A stretch of DNA of 64,000 nt from positions 62,001 to 126,000 of the forward strand of contig JADWOT020001368.1 of NCBI GenBank assembly GCA_036345935.2, read 5' to 3'. Positions within the stretch are counted from its first letter, which is position 1, and each line of letters starts with the position of its first letter. Shown here piece by piece: positions 14,314 to 24,775 of this stretch. The notes beneath the pieces are model-generated. The model was given only the letters and a program-made list of their open reading frames with translations. It had not been told where the DNA came from and searched no databases. The stretch comes from Taenia hydatigena. Lineage: Eukaryota; Platyhelminthes; Cestoda; Cyclophyllidea; Taeniidae. Both the position numbers and the translations under genes were made by a program.

Positions 14314-14524
14314 ACAAAGTTCCTTCTAATCCTCCGTTGCTTGTAGTAGCACTGTGCCTGTGCAGCAACGAACTGAATCAAGAAAGATGAGCAGGCTGTC
14401 TACTTTGACACTGGAGGGGAAGGACATTTGATTGCGCTAAAAAGGAAGCGGCTAAATTAGTAGCATGTCCAGTGAGAGCCTCGAATCATCGACATTCAAG
14501 CTATTAGGACAATACCTAACTTAA

Positions 14525-14645
14525 TAGACCACCTCTCCACCACCAGTTTCCTTCCTTCTCCCCCAATCATCTGCACTCCCTTTACCATCGCCCATTTCCC
14601 ACACCTTTACCTTCGCACTCACTTCCTGACTTACTTCCATTTCTA
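14525..14645. repeat. Pyrimidine-rich tract
   Basis: The plus strand is dominated by C and T (CTTCCTTCTCCCCC and similar), between two tRNA-like remnants. There are no coding signs. Confidence 0.5.
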
Positions 14646-14739
14646 ACACCTCCGCTCCAATCAGGTGCTACGCTTTGCCGCGGTGAGATATGGGACGACT
14701 TATGTGGTAGTTAAGGTGTGACTGAATGGGTTGGCACAT

Positions 14740-14808
14740 GTAACATGCCTTTACTGCTGGTCACTCATAACACTTCAGACTGACGGTTCGAATCTGTGAG
14801 TTTATGGG
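14740..14808 (+). tRNA. tRNA-like remnant (Met-like 3' half)
   Basis: A good internal B-box, GGTTCGAATCT, sits at 14784-14794. It is preceded by a CTCATAA loop followed by TTCAGAC, which resembles the anticodon arm of elongator tRNA-Met. No D arm or acceptor stem was found. This is a partial tRNA-derived sequence. Confidence 0.3.
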
Positions 14809-15333
14809 TCAGTTGCGGTGACTGATAGCAGGCGTTATCTAATTCAATTGTTCTACCGACAAAAACATTTTTCAGCCATTCGCATAACGCGAAGTCAAAT
14901 GTGCATCGCCTTGAAGTTACTGTTTCAAAAAGAGAGAAATGTCAGGGTACAAAAGACGATAAGATGGAAGGAAAAATAGCAAGAATAAATCAGTTTTAGC
15001 GCGCTTTTGTAAAATCTATTCGCAGCGACATGACTCTCGTTTCATCCAATGCTGCTGAGCCCGTCACTGGCCAGAAAGAACAGTCCCTTGTGGGCACTGC
15101 TTTTATCGCTAAGGTGACACTGATGAAGGGAAGAAGGGCATGGGGACATACGATGCGAATATTAAGACAGTGAATGTGAATTGGATGTTGTTAGCTCGCA
15201 TCGACCCTGAATGTTGGCGTTCTGAAAGTTTGCTATGACAGACGCTGCTGACCTTGTGTCTTTGCATCCTCAAACATATAATTAACAAAGCTATCGCCCC
15301 CGTGGAGACCCGAAAATGGGTGGTAGTGATGGT

Positions 15334-15403
15334 GGTGAGGTAGGTCAGTAGGATAGGGCGTCATCCTAACAATGTGGCTGTCGCGAATTCGAGCCTCTCA
15401 CCA
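15334..15403 (+). tRNA. tRNA-like sequence closed by a GGTGAG/CTCACC stem
   Basis: A D-arm-like GGTCAGTAGGATAGGGC, a loop with CCTAA and a B-box-like AATTCGAGCC lie between GGTGAG and CTCACC, which can form a six-base closing stem. The T arm does not fold in standard register, so this is a degenerate tRNA or SINE head and not an active gene. The anticodon position would be CCT or AAC depending on register. Confidence 0.3.
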
Positions 15404-17295
15404 GGCATGACAATTTTCCACCTCCCAATTTTCAGTCGATTTACTTACCTTTCCCGTCTAGCGGCAAAGTAGGCAGCATGTGCAGCCTTCCTGATGCGAT
15501 TCGTTGTTTGATAGGCATGGTGCCACTGCAAGCAGAGGTGGAGATGAAGAATCTTTATGGCTTTGGCAGGATTCTAGCCTGAAATCTTTTGATCCGTAGT
15601 CACAATCCCAACCCATTAAGCCGCGGATTCAAAAAGCATATTTTTGCATTTCTCCTCTTCTTCCTCCACATCATCATCATCTGCTGCAATTAAGCAGCAC
15701 ACCTCCTCCTCATGTCGATCCACACTTTGCGCCGGTGATGCAATAGTTCCAATGTTTCCGTAAGACGAACTGCTTCTACTTCCAATGACGCCTGTAGTAG
15801 TGGTAGTGGCTGTGTTATCGGTAGATGCCTTCCGAAGCAGAAATGCTAGCCGGCAACGACAAGCGAGGAGGAGGGGTGGTGGTCATCACATCTGCCTTGG
15901 TGGCAACAGCGGCGATAATACCAGCATATGGTGATCAGCATTCGGGATTTTGGGACTTATGACAAGCGTTTAACTCTCGAGGGGACGTTAAGAGGTCGGT
16001 CGTTTAGATCGCACGGATAGTTGTAGAGTGGGTAAACAATGCCAGCTGCTTAACGACTTCTTCCGATACTTCGTTTAATCGCTTGCACTACCTTTGCAGC
16101 TTAGGATTACGTAAAGCACATTAGTTTGTGTGTTAAATAACTGAATTTTTTACTTCCCTTAATTGTGACGAAAGCGCAACCAAGTACGCTGAACTAGAGT
16201 ACGCCGAAAGCAGTGTCCAGCCTAAAACCCAACATCACAAGAAATATCCGCGCAATAAAGACCAACGATCTCCTCTAGCTGCTCATATGTGCAACTGGCA
16301 AGCCCCAGAATTTTGCCTATCATGGGCTTTTTAGGATCCCACTTATTAATCAGAGTGTGGTCCACAGTGGTTTATTCAACAGTTTTCGCAAAGATTAGTG
16401 TTTCAAAAAGCATTTTGGGGCTGTATTAGTAGTGTTTGGCAGATAAAGCGGTGGCCTCCAGATTGCCATCAGGAGGGGCGTTATTGATTTCGATTTGCGT
16501 GCATTGCCAGATCTTGCCATTTGGCCTTGTGAACGACAACGCTGGTGGTCTCCAGTTTTGCGGGGGGTTTTCAGCTACTGAGTTCGGAGTGACGCTTTCA
16601 TGTCGATTCACGAACATGGAAGATTCAAGGTAGAAAGTGATGAACAGGCATCTATTTGCTTGAAATAATGGTCGCGATGACACTTGAATGTCTGGATAGA
16701 CCTATGCATCCGTTCACTGGACGACAATAGCGGTTTCACTTTGAAGCGCTATGCTCCTCCAATCACAGTTGATCAAATGATTACTTTAAATTCGTAAATG
16801 TTAGCCTGAAGTATGACGGTAGAGTACCCTCTTGATTGCGCAGAATTTAGCATTTCAGCTAATTTCATCAGAGCATTGGATTTCGCACTGCAGAACCTGT
16901 CTATTTGCAAAATAGTTTAAGTGTCAAAAATGCTTCAGCTGGTTCGGTTGCACCAATGCATTGCAGTAGTACCTTCAAAAAGGTGTCTTGGCACCCCACC
17001 TAAGCTCGCCGTCTTTTGATATGGCGAAGTGAAAGTGAGAATAATCTTTTCGTTGCATCAATTGAGACTCAAAACTACAAGCTATGAATTAGGCCAGTAA
17101 AAATTTGTTCAAACTACTTCAAAATTGTTACAATTCTAAAGTTACTACAAATGATTAAAAATAGTTCACAATTTCCGCTGGATAATGGACCAACAATTGG
17201 ACTTTGGGATCACATGTGTTCAATGTAGCATCTTCAACTTCATCTGGAGCACATTTTATGAATTAGCACCAATGGTGAAGATTGTCTGTCTTAGG
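15404..17295. other. Unassigned sequence
   Basis: Nothing is recognised. Around 16445-16510 there is a weak, about 70% similarity over 65 bases to 37228-37300. It may be an old dispersed repeat but is too short to define. Confidence 0.5.
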
Positions 17296-17876
17296 GCGGT
17301 TTGTGATGTGTGAAGCAGACGTACTCCTACTGACAAGTTTCTACCTGCCAATAGTTTTGCACGTGTTTTAGTTACACTTTGATACGATGAGTGCAGCTTA
17401 GTTCAGTGACCTCTTTGTTCTCACCAACATAAATCTATCAGCTTCGTTGACATAGTGGTATGCATGCTTGTCTGAATGCACTTGCTAGGCGAGAAGCGGT
17501 CAGAAAGTGTTGGCTTCGAGGAGGATACGTACCCTGACCACGTGCAGCCTGCAATATCTGTGTCCCTTTAATAATCACTGCACCATAAAATTTGTCATGA
17601 GCCAACTCACCTACTCGTTCCAAGTACATCAACGCCAAAGTGGGAATGAGAACTATTGCACTCAAGACATAAGAACGCTGCACTTTTCTTCACTAATGCT
17701 GTAAGTAGTGCTAATCACACATTTGTGCATTCATCTGAGTGCTGAGATGCTCGATTCTTTGCATAACTAACTGATGAGCATTTCGAATTCTTCTTCTCCA
17801 ACTTAAAGCAATTCAGAATGCATAAGCATGCGTGCATTCATAACTCGAATTTCCGATTCGATACCTAAACAAAGAA
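17296..17876 (+). repeat. Inverted repeat 2, left arm
   Basis: It aligns to the reverse complement of 23815-24390 at about 85-90%, with several small indels. Shared landmarks are CAGACGTACTCC near 17320, the AATAATCACTGC region near 17572 and TTCGATACCTAAACAA ending at 17874. A 65-codon frame (17507-17704) has a counterpart in the other arm, but the arms differ by indels in its first part, so I do not call it a gene. Confidence 0.85.
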
Positions 17877-19330
17877 ACGTTGATTAGCTAAAGTTTGCTG
17901 TCAGGTTTATAGCGCAACTACCACCACCACGGTGCAGATGGACAGGCTGGCTTCATTGATTGAGGAAATAGATTTTACCAAACTTAAGGCTATTGCTCTT
18001 CCGCAAGTTTAATTTCATTACCTCAGAGCTTCCTTACAACAGCACAGTGATCTCGCGTCACTGTCATCCAAGTAGAGGCGCAGATTGGCGTAGCATCATC
18101 TCCGTATTTGGTAAGCGAGCGGTCCCAGCACCACCACCAGCATTCCGTACTTCCTGCTGACAGTCATGTCACCAGGCAGATAAGGATAGCTTCTGTTTAC
18201 CGGCATTGGTACGTGTTTAACATAGAAGCAGCCATTTAAAGGACTAAGTGCTCAGGCTTTTAAAAAAGGTCATGAATGAGGACCCTATTTTTGATGCGCG
18301 CTAATTGACGACTGTTCAGTAAAGTTAATCCACAAAGAGTATGCCTTGTGCAAATGCACTCACGCACTATTCCCATCTGGTGGTAAAAGCGAATTTGTCT
18401 CATGCACGGATAGGCGAATGCTTGCGCATCCTTTCTGAGCAAATGCTGTCTCACTTTGAAATGGCTTCGACTAGGATATAGGGTATGCGATGCAATTACA
18501 TTTTAGCAACCCTTAAATAGGAGACCCAAGTAGGGTGAGTAGAAATGAAATGGCATGGCATTTACTGTTTACTCCATGCCATCATTATTTTGTGTAAAAC
18601 TGAGAAGGGCCTTTAGTGTTTTTACAACCACCTCAAATACAGCTTTGATGAACGAGCTCAATTTGGCCTCATATCAGTAAATTTGATTTGTAGACAGGAG
18701 CCACTGCCATTTCCAATTTACAGAGGCTCTAGTGTTCGAAGAGAAACTAGTGACAAGATGTTCACTCTATATGGCGCTCTTACCGATAGTTTATCAAGGT
18801 GTATTTATCATCGTTCGAAATCGTCCCACCAAATTTTGCGTTTCAAAATGCTTTTTTCCGTATGCATCACTTAGTTGACACGACTTGTCTGACAAGCGAA
18901 TTAAAATAGAAGATTTTAATTTGTTGAAGTGCTTCGTTGTGAAATGTTCCTGGACCATCCTGCGTGAAAGCATGTGATTGATGTGGAGTTGTCAACCGAA
19001 CCCACCATTAACCTACGTCCCTTACCAAGACCACCACCGCGTCGGACACTTTGGCTTAAAGCCGGATCATCAGCCTGTGTGACTGCTGATATGGGATTTT
19101 CACATATAGGCAGAGGAAAGGGCTCCATACTAGTCCAAATCCTACTTAATGCAGAGTTTGACTAAAAATGGAAATTTCCTGCCTTATACCTAGGTGGCTG
19201 CAATGTCTCACCCCTTGTCACTCTTCTTCGGGCACAAGTCTACTTCCACATGCTGTGGCACCCACTGTTGCCGAGACTCTCTCGTACCGCGCCACACCAC
19301 AGTGCTGCGTAGTGCCCAATGAGCAGGAAG
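17877..19330. other. Unassigned sequence
   Basis: No gene, repeat copy or RNA was recognised between the left arm of inverted repeat 2 and the hairpin at 19331. Confidence 0.5.
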
Positions 19331-19359
19331 TAAGCGGCATTCAACACGAATGCCGCTTA
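19331..19359. other. Perfect 12-bp hairpin, 5-nt loop
   Basis: TAAGCGGCATTC is followed by AACAC and then by its exact reverse complement. No T-run follows, so a polymerase terminator is unlikely. It directly adjoins a tRNA-like half on the minus strand (19360-19412), so it could be part of a tRNA-derived transcript. Confidence 0.85.
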
Positions 19360-19412
19360 ACCAAAATGTGCTCTCGCTGCTTGCAAACGTAGACCACTGA
19401 GCTACCCAAGTG
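19360..19412 (-). tRNA. tRNA-like 5' half with A-box
   Basis: On the minus strand the word GGGTAGCTCAGTGGT is the canonical start of a tRNA D arm. GAGC, the expected partner of GCTC, appears about 18 bases later than normal, and no B-box follows. I read this as a rearranged tRNA or SINE fragment, not a gene. Confidence 0.35.
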
Positions 19413-19424
19413 GGTGAATTTGAC

Positions 19425-19690
19425 AGTGGAGGGAATTGGCGGAGTAGGAGCGGTGGTCAGTGGAATGGTGTTGTTGGGACACGAGTGAAGTTGTGAAGGA
19501 GAGAGATGGTAGAGAGAGTGAAGCATGAGGGATGAGGGTGATCACGGTGCTGCAGTGTGGAGGGAATTGATGATGTGCGCAGTGTTGGTGTGAGTAGATG
19601 TGGTGAGAGGTTGGTGGGTAGAGGAGGCGGAGGGCAAGCGGAGGGTGGGTGGGGAGGGCAGGAGTAGACAAAACGGAAGAGCGAGAGGCG
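19425..19690. repeat. G-rich/purine-rich tract
   Basis: The plus strand is strongly enriched in G and A (GGAGAGAGATGG and similar) right up to the tRNA-Ser. It includes the quadruplex motif at 19643. The minus strand is open in two frames purely because of this composition. Confidence 0.6.
19643..19658 (+). other. G-quadruplex motif upstream of tRNA-Ser
   Basis: GGGTGGGTGGGGAGGG has four G-runs with three single-base loops, a pattern known to give very stable parallel quadruplexes. It ends 33 bases before the tRNA-Ser 5' end and lies on the tRNA sense strand. Confidence 0.75.
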
Positions 19691-19691
19691 T

Positions 19692-19773
19692 GACGCGGCG
19701 GTTGAGTGGTTAGAGCGATGGACTGCTAATCCATTGGGGCTTCCTCGCTTGAGTTCGGGTCTCACCTGCGTCG
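19692..19773 (+). tRNA. tRNA-Ser(GCT)
   Basis: This is an 82-base cloverleaf. The acceptor GACGCGG pairs with CTGCGTC (seven pairs, one wobble), followed by discriminator G. The D arm is GTTGAGTGGTTAGAG. The anticodon stem GGA/TCC encloses the loop CTGCTAA, with anticodon GCT at 19725-19727. A long variable arm typical of serine tRNAs lies between ATT and TTGAG. No intron and no encoded CCA are present. Two oddities: the T loop reads TTCGGGT with G at the normally invariant A58, and one T-stem pair is mismatched. No TTTT terminator lies within about 150 bases downstream. It matches animal tRNA-Ser(GCT) closely elsewhere, so it is either a functional gene with an unusual T arm or a young pseudogene. 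Confidence 0.8.
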
Positions 19774-19936
19774 TGCGGCTGCTTATTGTCCTCCTCGCTA
19801 CTGTGCCGTTTATTGCACTTCGAGTGGCTTGCTTTGCTTCGCTCGCATTGTCGTTGCTGTGGATGACTTCCCACCGCGTTGGGCCTATGTGGTGGCGTGT
19901 GGGGCAGAGGGCGCCGTGCTAATAATGGTAAAGGTA

Positions 19937-19983
19937 TGCCGCGACCCGGACTCGAACTGCTCTCCCAACTGAGCTATCACGGC
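19937..19983 (-). pseudogene. tRNA-Phe-like sequence lacking the anticodon arm
   Basis: The minus strand reads acceptor GCCGTGA, D arm TAGCTCAGTTGGGAGAGC, then passes directly into the T loop and 3' T stem (TTCGAGT, CCGGG) and acceptor TCGCGGC plus A. The acceptor halves pair over seven positions with one wobble. The D arm and ends are those of animal tRNA-Phe. About 26 bases are missing: the whole anticodon arm, the variable region and the 5' side of the T stem. Both internal promoter boxes survive, so it might still be transcribed. Confidence 0.75.
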
Positions 19984-21429
19984 GACGCGCCGTCGCAACG
20001 CGCTACCACCCACCACTTCTACACATCACCGCCCTCATTGCCTACCACCCTCTTCACATGCGTGCTGCTCGTGTGCCCATCCTTCCTCCCGCTTTCTTTG
20101 ATGCTATCGTGCACAGGAAAGATTCCCAATCTTCTCACTTACAAATGCCTGTCTGACAATCCGATTACAATCTAAGTGAGATCAATGCACATGTCTCGAA
20201 GAGTCGCTCTAGGCAATCAAAAGGGCTAACATCTGAAAAATGCATACATTGTCTTAGGTTGCTTCATTTAAATACAAGCTACAATCAGGCTTCAACTGTG
20301 AGCCAGGCGACATCCCATCATTGAAACATGAAACTAATCGAATAAAAGACCTCAAGACGTTCTTGTTGGTCAACGCAACGGAGACGTAAAGCAAACCAGC
20401 TTTAACTTGAATCCATGCAGCAATGCGGTTTCCAGGTCACGACGAACCAATCCTCATGCGGTACCATTTGAAGACGCCATGTCGCCATTCCACCGATAAG
20501 GCTACCACTACGAATGACTTACCTTGCCGTGAAATCCCCTTCGTCAAAACTTTGCAAGACGCATGGCAACCCTAAATATTTTGGCAGAATCGTCAAGCAC
20601 AGGTCGAGCATTGCTTAACCATGATCCGCTTCAGTTCTGTCACTCAACTGCTGCTTCGTTAATATTGCCAATCAATCTTGCTCACCAATTTTCCCTCAAC
20701 CTGCCTGATTACAAACTAGGAATAAGGAAGCTATTTATTTGCAGTATTTCGCCACTTATAATAGGATTTATTGCGGCATTAAACCTGAAATAAACTGTTA
20801 ATGAGACGCTTTCAACATGAGACACTTCACTCTTGTTTACAAGAAACTTTACACAATCGCCCACCCATCAGTAAATGCTCTGATTCGCACTAGAACCGCC
20901 CCATTTTGGTGCTCTTTTGGTAATGCTGAGGTGTGCAATTTCGCTACTAGCCGCGCTGTACAGAAAACTGTTCTCAATCCAGAGGAATGTCCATTCGATG
21001 CGAAGAGTGCCTACTTCGTGTGCTTTGCGATGACGCGGATGACGCACATGCAGAAGGTTAGTGCCTGAGTAATGGCAGGTCGACAACGCCTGAAAATTGT
21101 CAGCCCTGGCCTAGGAAGGACGTCCCGTTGACTGGCGGGCAGGACGCATGTGTGGTCGTCTTAGCCTGCCCCCCAACAATCTTGGCAAATAAATGAACCA
21201 ATAACCGTGGTAAGAAAAGCCAGAGATGGCCTCAGTATGTCCCTTCCATTACTACAAAGTAAGAATTTCGCGTATTTTTTGATGATTGTTTTATTTCCAC
21301 AAACCAGTTGCTGAATCATCCACACCTCTACTCTCCACTTGCCATTGATGCACCAGCTGGGTGTCGGACATCGATTGCAACTTTTAGCGATGCTCCTTTC
21401 CGTGAAAGGCGAAGGGAAGAACGCAAAGC
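19984..21429. other. Unassigned sequence
   Basis: Nothing is recognised. Frames of 60-102 codons occur on both strands, without motifs or splice context. Confidence 0.5.
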
Positions 21430-21534
21430 AGAGAGCAGCGACGAACCACACAACCAGTGGCAACGCCAATGCAGGAGAGGAAGAGCTTCAAAGGGATGAT
21501 CGAGAGCTCCCCACTGACAAAAACTATGCACTAT
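21430..21534 (+). repeat. Short direct repeat, copy 1
   Basis: It matches 22841-22919 at over 90%. The shared text runs from AGCAGC(G/A)ACGAACCACACAA to AAAAACTATGCAC. This copy carries about 23 extra bases (ATGATCGAGAGCTCC...) before the final block. Confidence 0.8.
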
Positions 21535-22840
21535 GAACTACCGCAATTTGCGTCTACATAACTCAATGCTAAATTCGACTGATTTATGTGTCAGCATTGC
21601 AGCATGATACTCCATGTTTGCCGAATGGGACAATTACCTTATAAATGTGAATATCCATCCAGGGAAGTTTTAACTGAATGAATTTTGATAATAACTGCTG
21701 AAGTGGGATGAATTCCAGCCGTGGGCCCATTGACATCTGCTCATTAGGAGACATAGTCAAGTTTTGTCGACGTCATTTGCAGAATTAGAGCATGAATAAG
21801 CGACGATGTAGAACGGTCGATGACATCGATTTGATCCTGCTCATGACGGTATCGCTAAAGCTACTGATGGTATGCACATTTTTTGTGCCTATATTTAAAT
21901 CACTCGATGGACTCTTAACCAAAAGTGCTTTAAATCTAATGCGATTTGATCAAAACTAATTCAGTGTAGTGAAGCTAACGTAAGGTGAACCAATGAGTAA
22001 CACACGGCTAAATGTTGACTGTTGCATCGCAAAGCACTGGATGAAAATAGTGGCACATTTGCAAATGGAGAGTAAAGAGGCTGCTGTTAAATCAAACAGA
22101 AGCTACTTACTAGCTGAGACGCCTGACAGTACGGTGTTTGCAGCCTATGTGATGTTCATCCCATCTGATGCGCGTCAACCCAAAGCCAAGTTGTCATGAC
22201 AATTTAACCTGATCCGGTATTTTTCGCATTGGAATGCTTGGGATTAAATCAAAAAGATTGTCAATGCTCCATTCGACTAAAATTTGGCACAGCACAACTA
22301 GTTGTGCATTGCACCGCCCAGTAAAGTGGCGCAATTCAGTAGCTCATTTAGAGGCACTGAACAAGGAAGTCTCAATCCATTCAAGCAGAAGGTCGCCTTT
22401 CGGCATCCTACATAAGAATAGAGTTGTACCAATTGAGGTAATGCTCATTTTGTGAGATCTACCTCTATTTCAAGCATTTTAATATATTTGTATACATTCT
22501 ATCAAATCCACGCCAATTTGATGTGATTTAAACGGGTCCAGTCAAATGAAATGTATCAAATTATGCGCAATCTACGGATACGGCATACAAATGTTTTGGA
22601 CTTCCTAATATCAACTGCATTGCCCCAAATGAGCCTCATACTTGGAGGTTGTAAGTAAAATGCTTAAATGGAGTCGAGCTAATGGAAACACCTCTCCCTC
22701 GCTCACGGTGATTAAAACACAATTCGTTTAGAGCTTCTAACACAACTGTTATTCAGCAATCCCTAACAAGGGTGCACCCATAAGTGGTGTCTCCTTTGGA
22801 AAGGATCAAAATGCGTTCCTCCCGTGCTTGGGTTTTCACG
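21535..22840. other. Unassigned sequence between direct repeats
   Basis: AT-rich DNA with no recognised gene, RNA or element. Confidence 0.5.
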
Positions 22841-22919
22841 CAGAGCAGCAACGAACCACACAACCAGTGGCAACACCAATGCGGGAGAGGAGAAGCTTCA
22901 AAGGGCAAAAACTATGCAC
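22841..22919 (+). repeat. Short direct repeat, copy 2
   Basis: This is the partner of 21430-21534, 1.4 kb away in the same orientation and shorter by about 23 bases. The sequences on either side of the two copies do not align. Confidence 0.8.
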
Positions 22920-23317
22920 CCGAGCGAACCCGATTAGAGTCCGTCGCAGGCTTCAACACAGCGGAGTGCAACGCTGAGCCTCCACCTGGGGTCAGAGCCT
23001 TGCTGGTCACTCTGAACTCGGCGCCGGGTAAGTTTAATGCCCTGCCACTCACCCCAAACCCCCTCTGAGACTACAGCTTGCGCCTTCTACCCTACTTCGC
23101 CAAAACTGAGCATCACCCCACACTTCCGCTACATTGCGCATTCCTACACTCAGGCACTTGCTCCTTCTTGCACCAACTTGCATCATCTCCCGTATCTCCT
23201 CTCCTTCTTCTCACGCACCTACTTGTTGTCTACGCAAACCTACTTTTCCGCTTCAGTAGCAAATTCTGTCCCGCTTCCTGTGTGTCTCGCGTATCAAGTG
23301 ACATGTCAAGTTGAAGT

Positions 23318-23808
23318 ACCTGCAGCTAGGCGGCGTATGGAGAATGATGGAAACGCGTTACAATTTCTTACTTATCAAGAATAGGGGCCGACACACAACT
23401 CATGGAGTCACAAAATTCGAAAAATCATGCCAATGAGTAGGTAAGGCTCAGTTAAACAAGAAGTTGGGAGATCATCAAACAATTACGTTCTCTTAACGAT
23501 GCCTGCGCAGTATTGCAGGCAGTATGAAAGTCCACCCTTTCATGACTCGTCAAATTGATGCTGATTACAGCTTAAGTGGTTTGCCGGTTTTGGCTGCACA
23601 TAAATCAAACATCTCCCTCTCTAATTTCATGGCTTTTAAATAGGACTATTAATGGTAGAGTGGAAACAACAGGGATTAACGGCAAAATAGGCAACAGAGT
23701 ATGTCGAGTTTTTTGACTCCATGAGTTGTGTGTCGGCCTCTATTCTTGATGAGTGAGAAAATGAAACCCGTTTCCATCATTCTCCATACACCACCTTGCT
23801 GCAGGCAA
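23318..23808. mobile_element. Foldback structure with ~110-bp inverted arms
   Basis: The left arm 23318-23427 and right arm 23703-23808 are reverse complements at roughly 83%. Both contain TATGGAGAATGATGGAAACG and GCCGACACACAACTCATGG in the corresponding strand. The 275-bp middle has no coding signs. The outer ends share CCTGCAG. It could be a miniature inverted-repeat or foldback transposon, or an inverted duplication. No target duplication was found. Confidence 0.7.
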
Positions 23809-23814
23809 TGCTTC

Positions 23815-24390
23815 ATTGTTTAGGTATCGAATCAGAAATTCGAGTTATGAATGCAAGCATATTTTATGCATTCTGAATTGCTTTAAGTGGGAGAAGAAGA
23901 TTTCGAAATGCTTATCAGCTAGTGATGCAAAGAATCGAGCATCTGGACATTGAAATGAATACATAAATGTGTGATTAGCACCACACACAGCATTAGTGAG
24001 GAAAAGTGCAGCGTTCTTATGTCTTGAGAGTAATGGATCTCATCCCCACTTTGGCGTTGATGTACTTGGAACGAGTAGGCGAGTTGGCTCATGACAAATT
24101 TTACGGCGCAGTGATTATTAAAGAGGCCACACGAATTCAGGGTAAGTATCCTCTTTGAGAGACGATGACATCCATTCAACACGAAGCCAACACTTTCTGG
24201 TCGCTTCTCGCCTAGTGAGTGCTTTTAGACAAGCATGCATACCACTTAGTCAACAAAGCTGATAGATTTGTTGGTAAGAATAAAGAGGTCACTGAACTAA
24301 GCTGCACTCATTGTATCCAAGTGTAACTAAAGCATGTGTAAAACTATTAGCGGGTGAGAACTATTCAGTAGGAGTACGTCTGCTTCACAC
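23815..24390 (-). repeat. Inverted repeat 2, right arm
   Basis: This is the partner of 17296-17876. Together the arms enclose about 5.9 kb that contains all the better tRNA sequences of the window. On its left it touches the foldback arm ending near 23808. On its right it stops at about 24390, where LTR-element leader sequence begins, so it interrupts that element or is joined to it. Confidence 0.85.
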
Positions 24391-24394
24391 ATCA

Positions 24395-24775
24395 TAAAAT
24401 ACATTAGGGGTAGACTTCGGTACGAAACTTTCCAAGTGGTCTATGGATAGTGTCGCTTCTGTTGTTAATAGCTTTCTTGTAGGACACGAAGATAGGGTAG
24501 ATGCCAGAGGCGGACGTCGTTCATGGCCCATACGTAGCACATGCACTTCTTTCACATCGCTGCGACAAATCACAGGCTGCAGAGATCGAGATAAGACCCT
24601 ATAGAGTCAGGTATGCTTTCCGCTGCCACCAATGTAGCATCCCGAGGCTCCAATCAACGGGCAGAAGGAATTGAGCAGTTGGCATGGCCCTGAGGCCAGC
24701 TTACACAGCTAGGGCAATATGGCAACCTCTGCCACCCTGACCGAAACCGGTAATTCAAACAAACAAAGATCTACA
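24395..24775 (-). mobile_element. LTR retrotransposon fragment: 5' LTR, primer-binding site and leader
   Basis: Reading the minus strand, an LTR (24775 to 24633, TGTAG...CTACA) is followed one base later by TGGTGGCAGCGG, the primer-binding site. About 225 bp of leader follow, aligning with 30290-30540. The leader encodes a short frame with the words PPLA, SSC, RKLL and TEATL in both copies. Homology ends at about 24395, where inverted repeat 2 begins, so the body of the element is missing. Confidence 0.8.
24620..24631 (-). other. Primer-binding site complementary to tRNA-Leu
   Basis: The minus strand reads TGGTGGCAGCGG. This is the exact complement of CCGCTGCCA plus CCA, the 3' end of animal tRNA-Leu(AAG/TAG). 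It lies one base inside the LTR end, as in LTR retrotransposons. Confidence 0.75.

Noticed and set aside
16436..16700. Dispersed repeat shared with 37228-37300
   Set aside because: Only about 65 bases at roughly 70% could be aligned by eye; too weak to define boundaries.
24633..24775. The GGCC-rich dispersed blocks as a SINE family
   Set aside because: Copies end precisely at TGTA/CTACA, and two continue into a tRNA-Leu primer-binding site, so they are LTRs.
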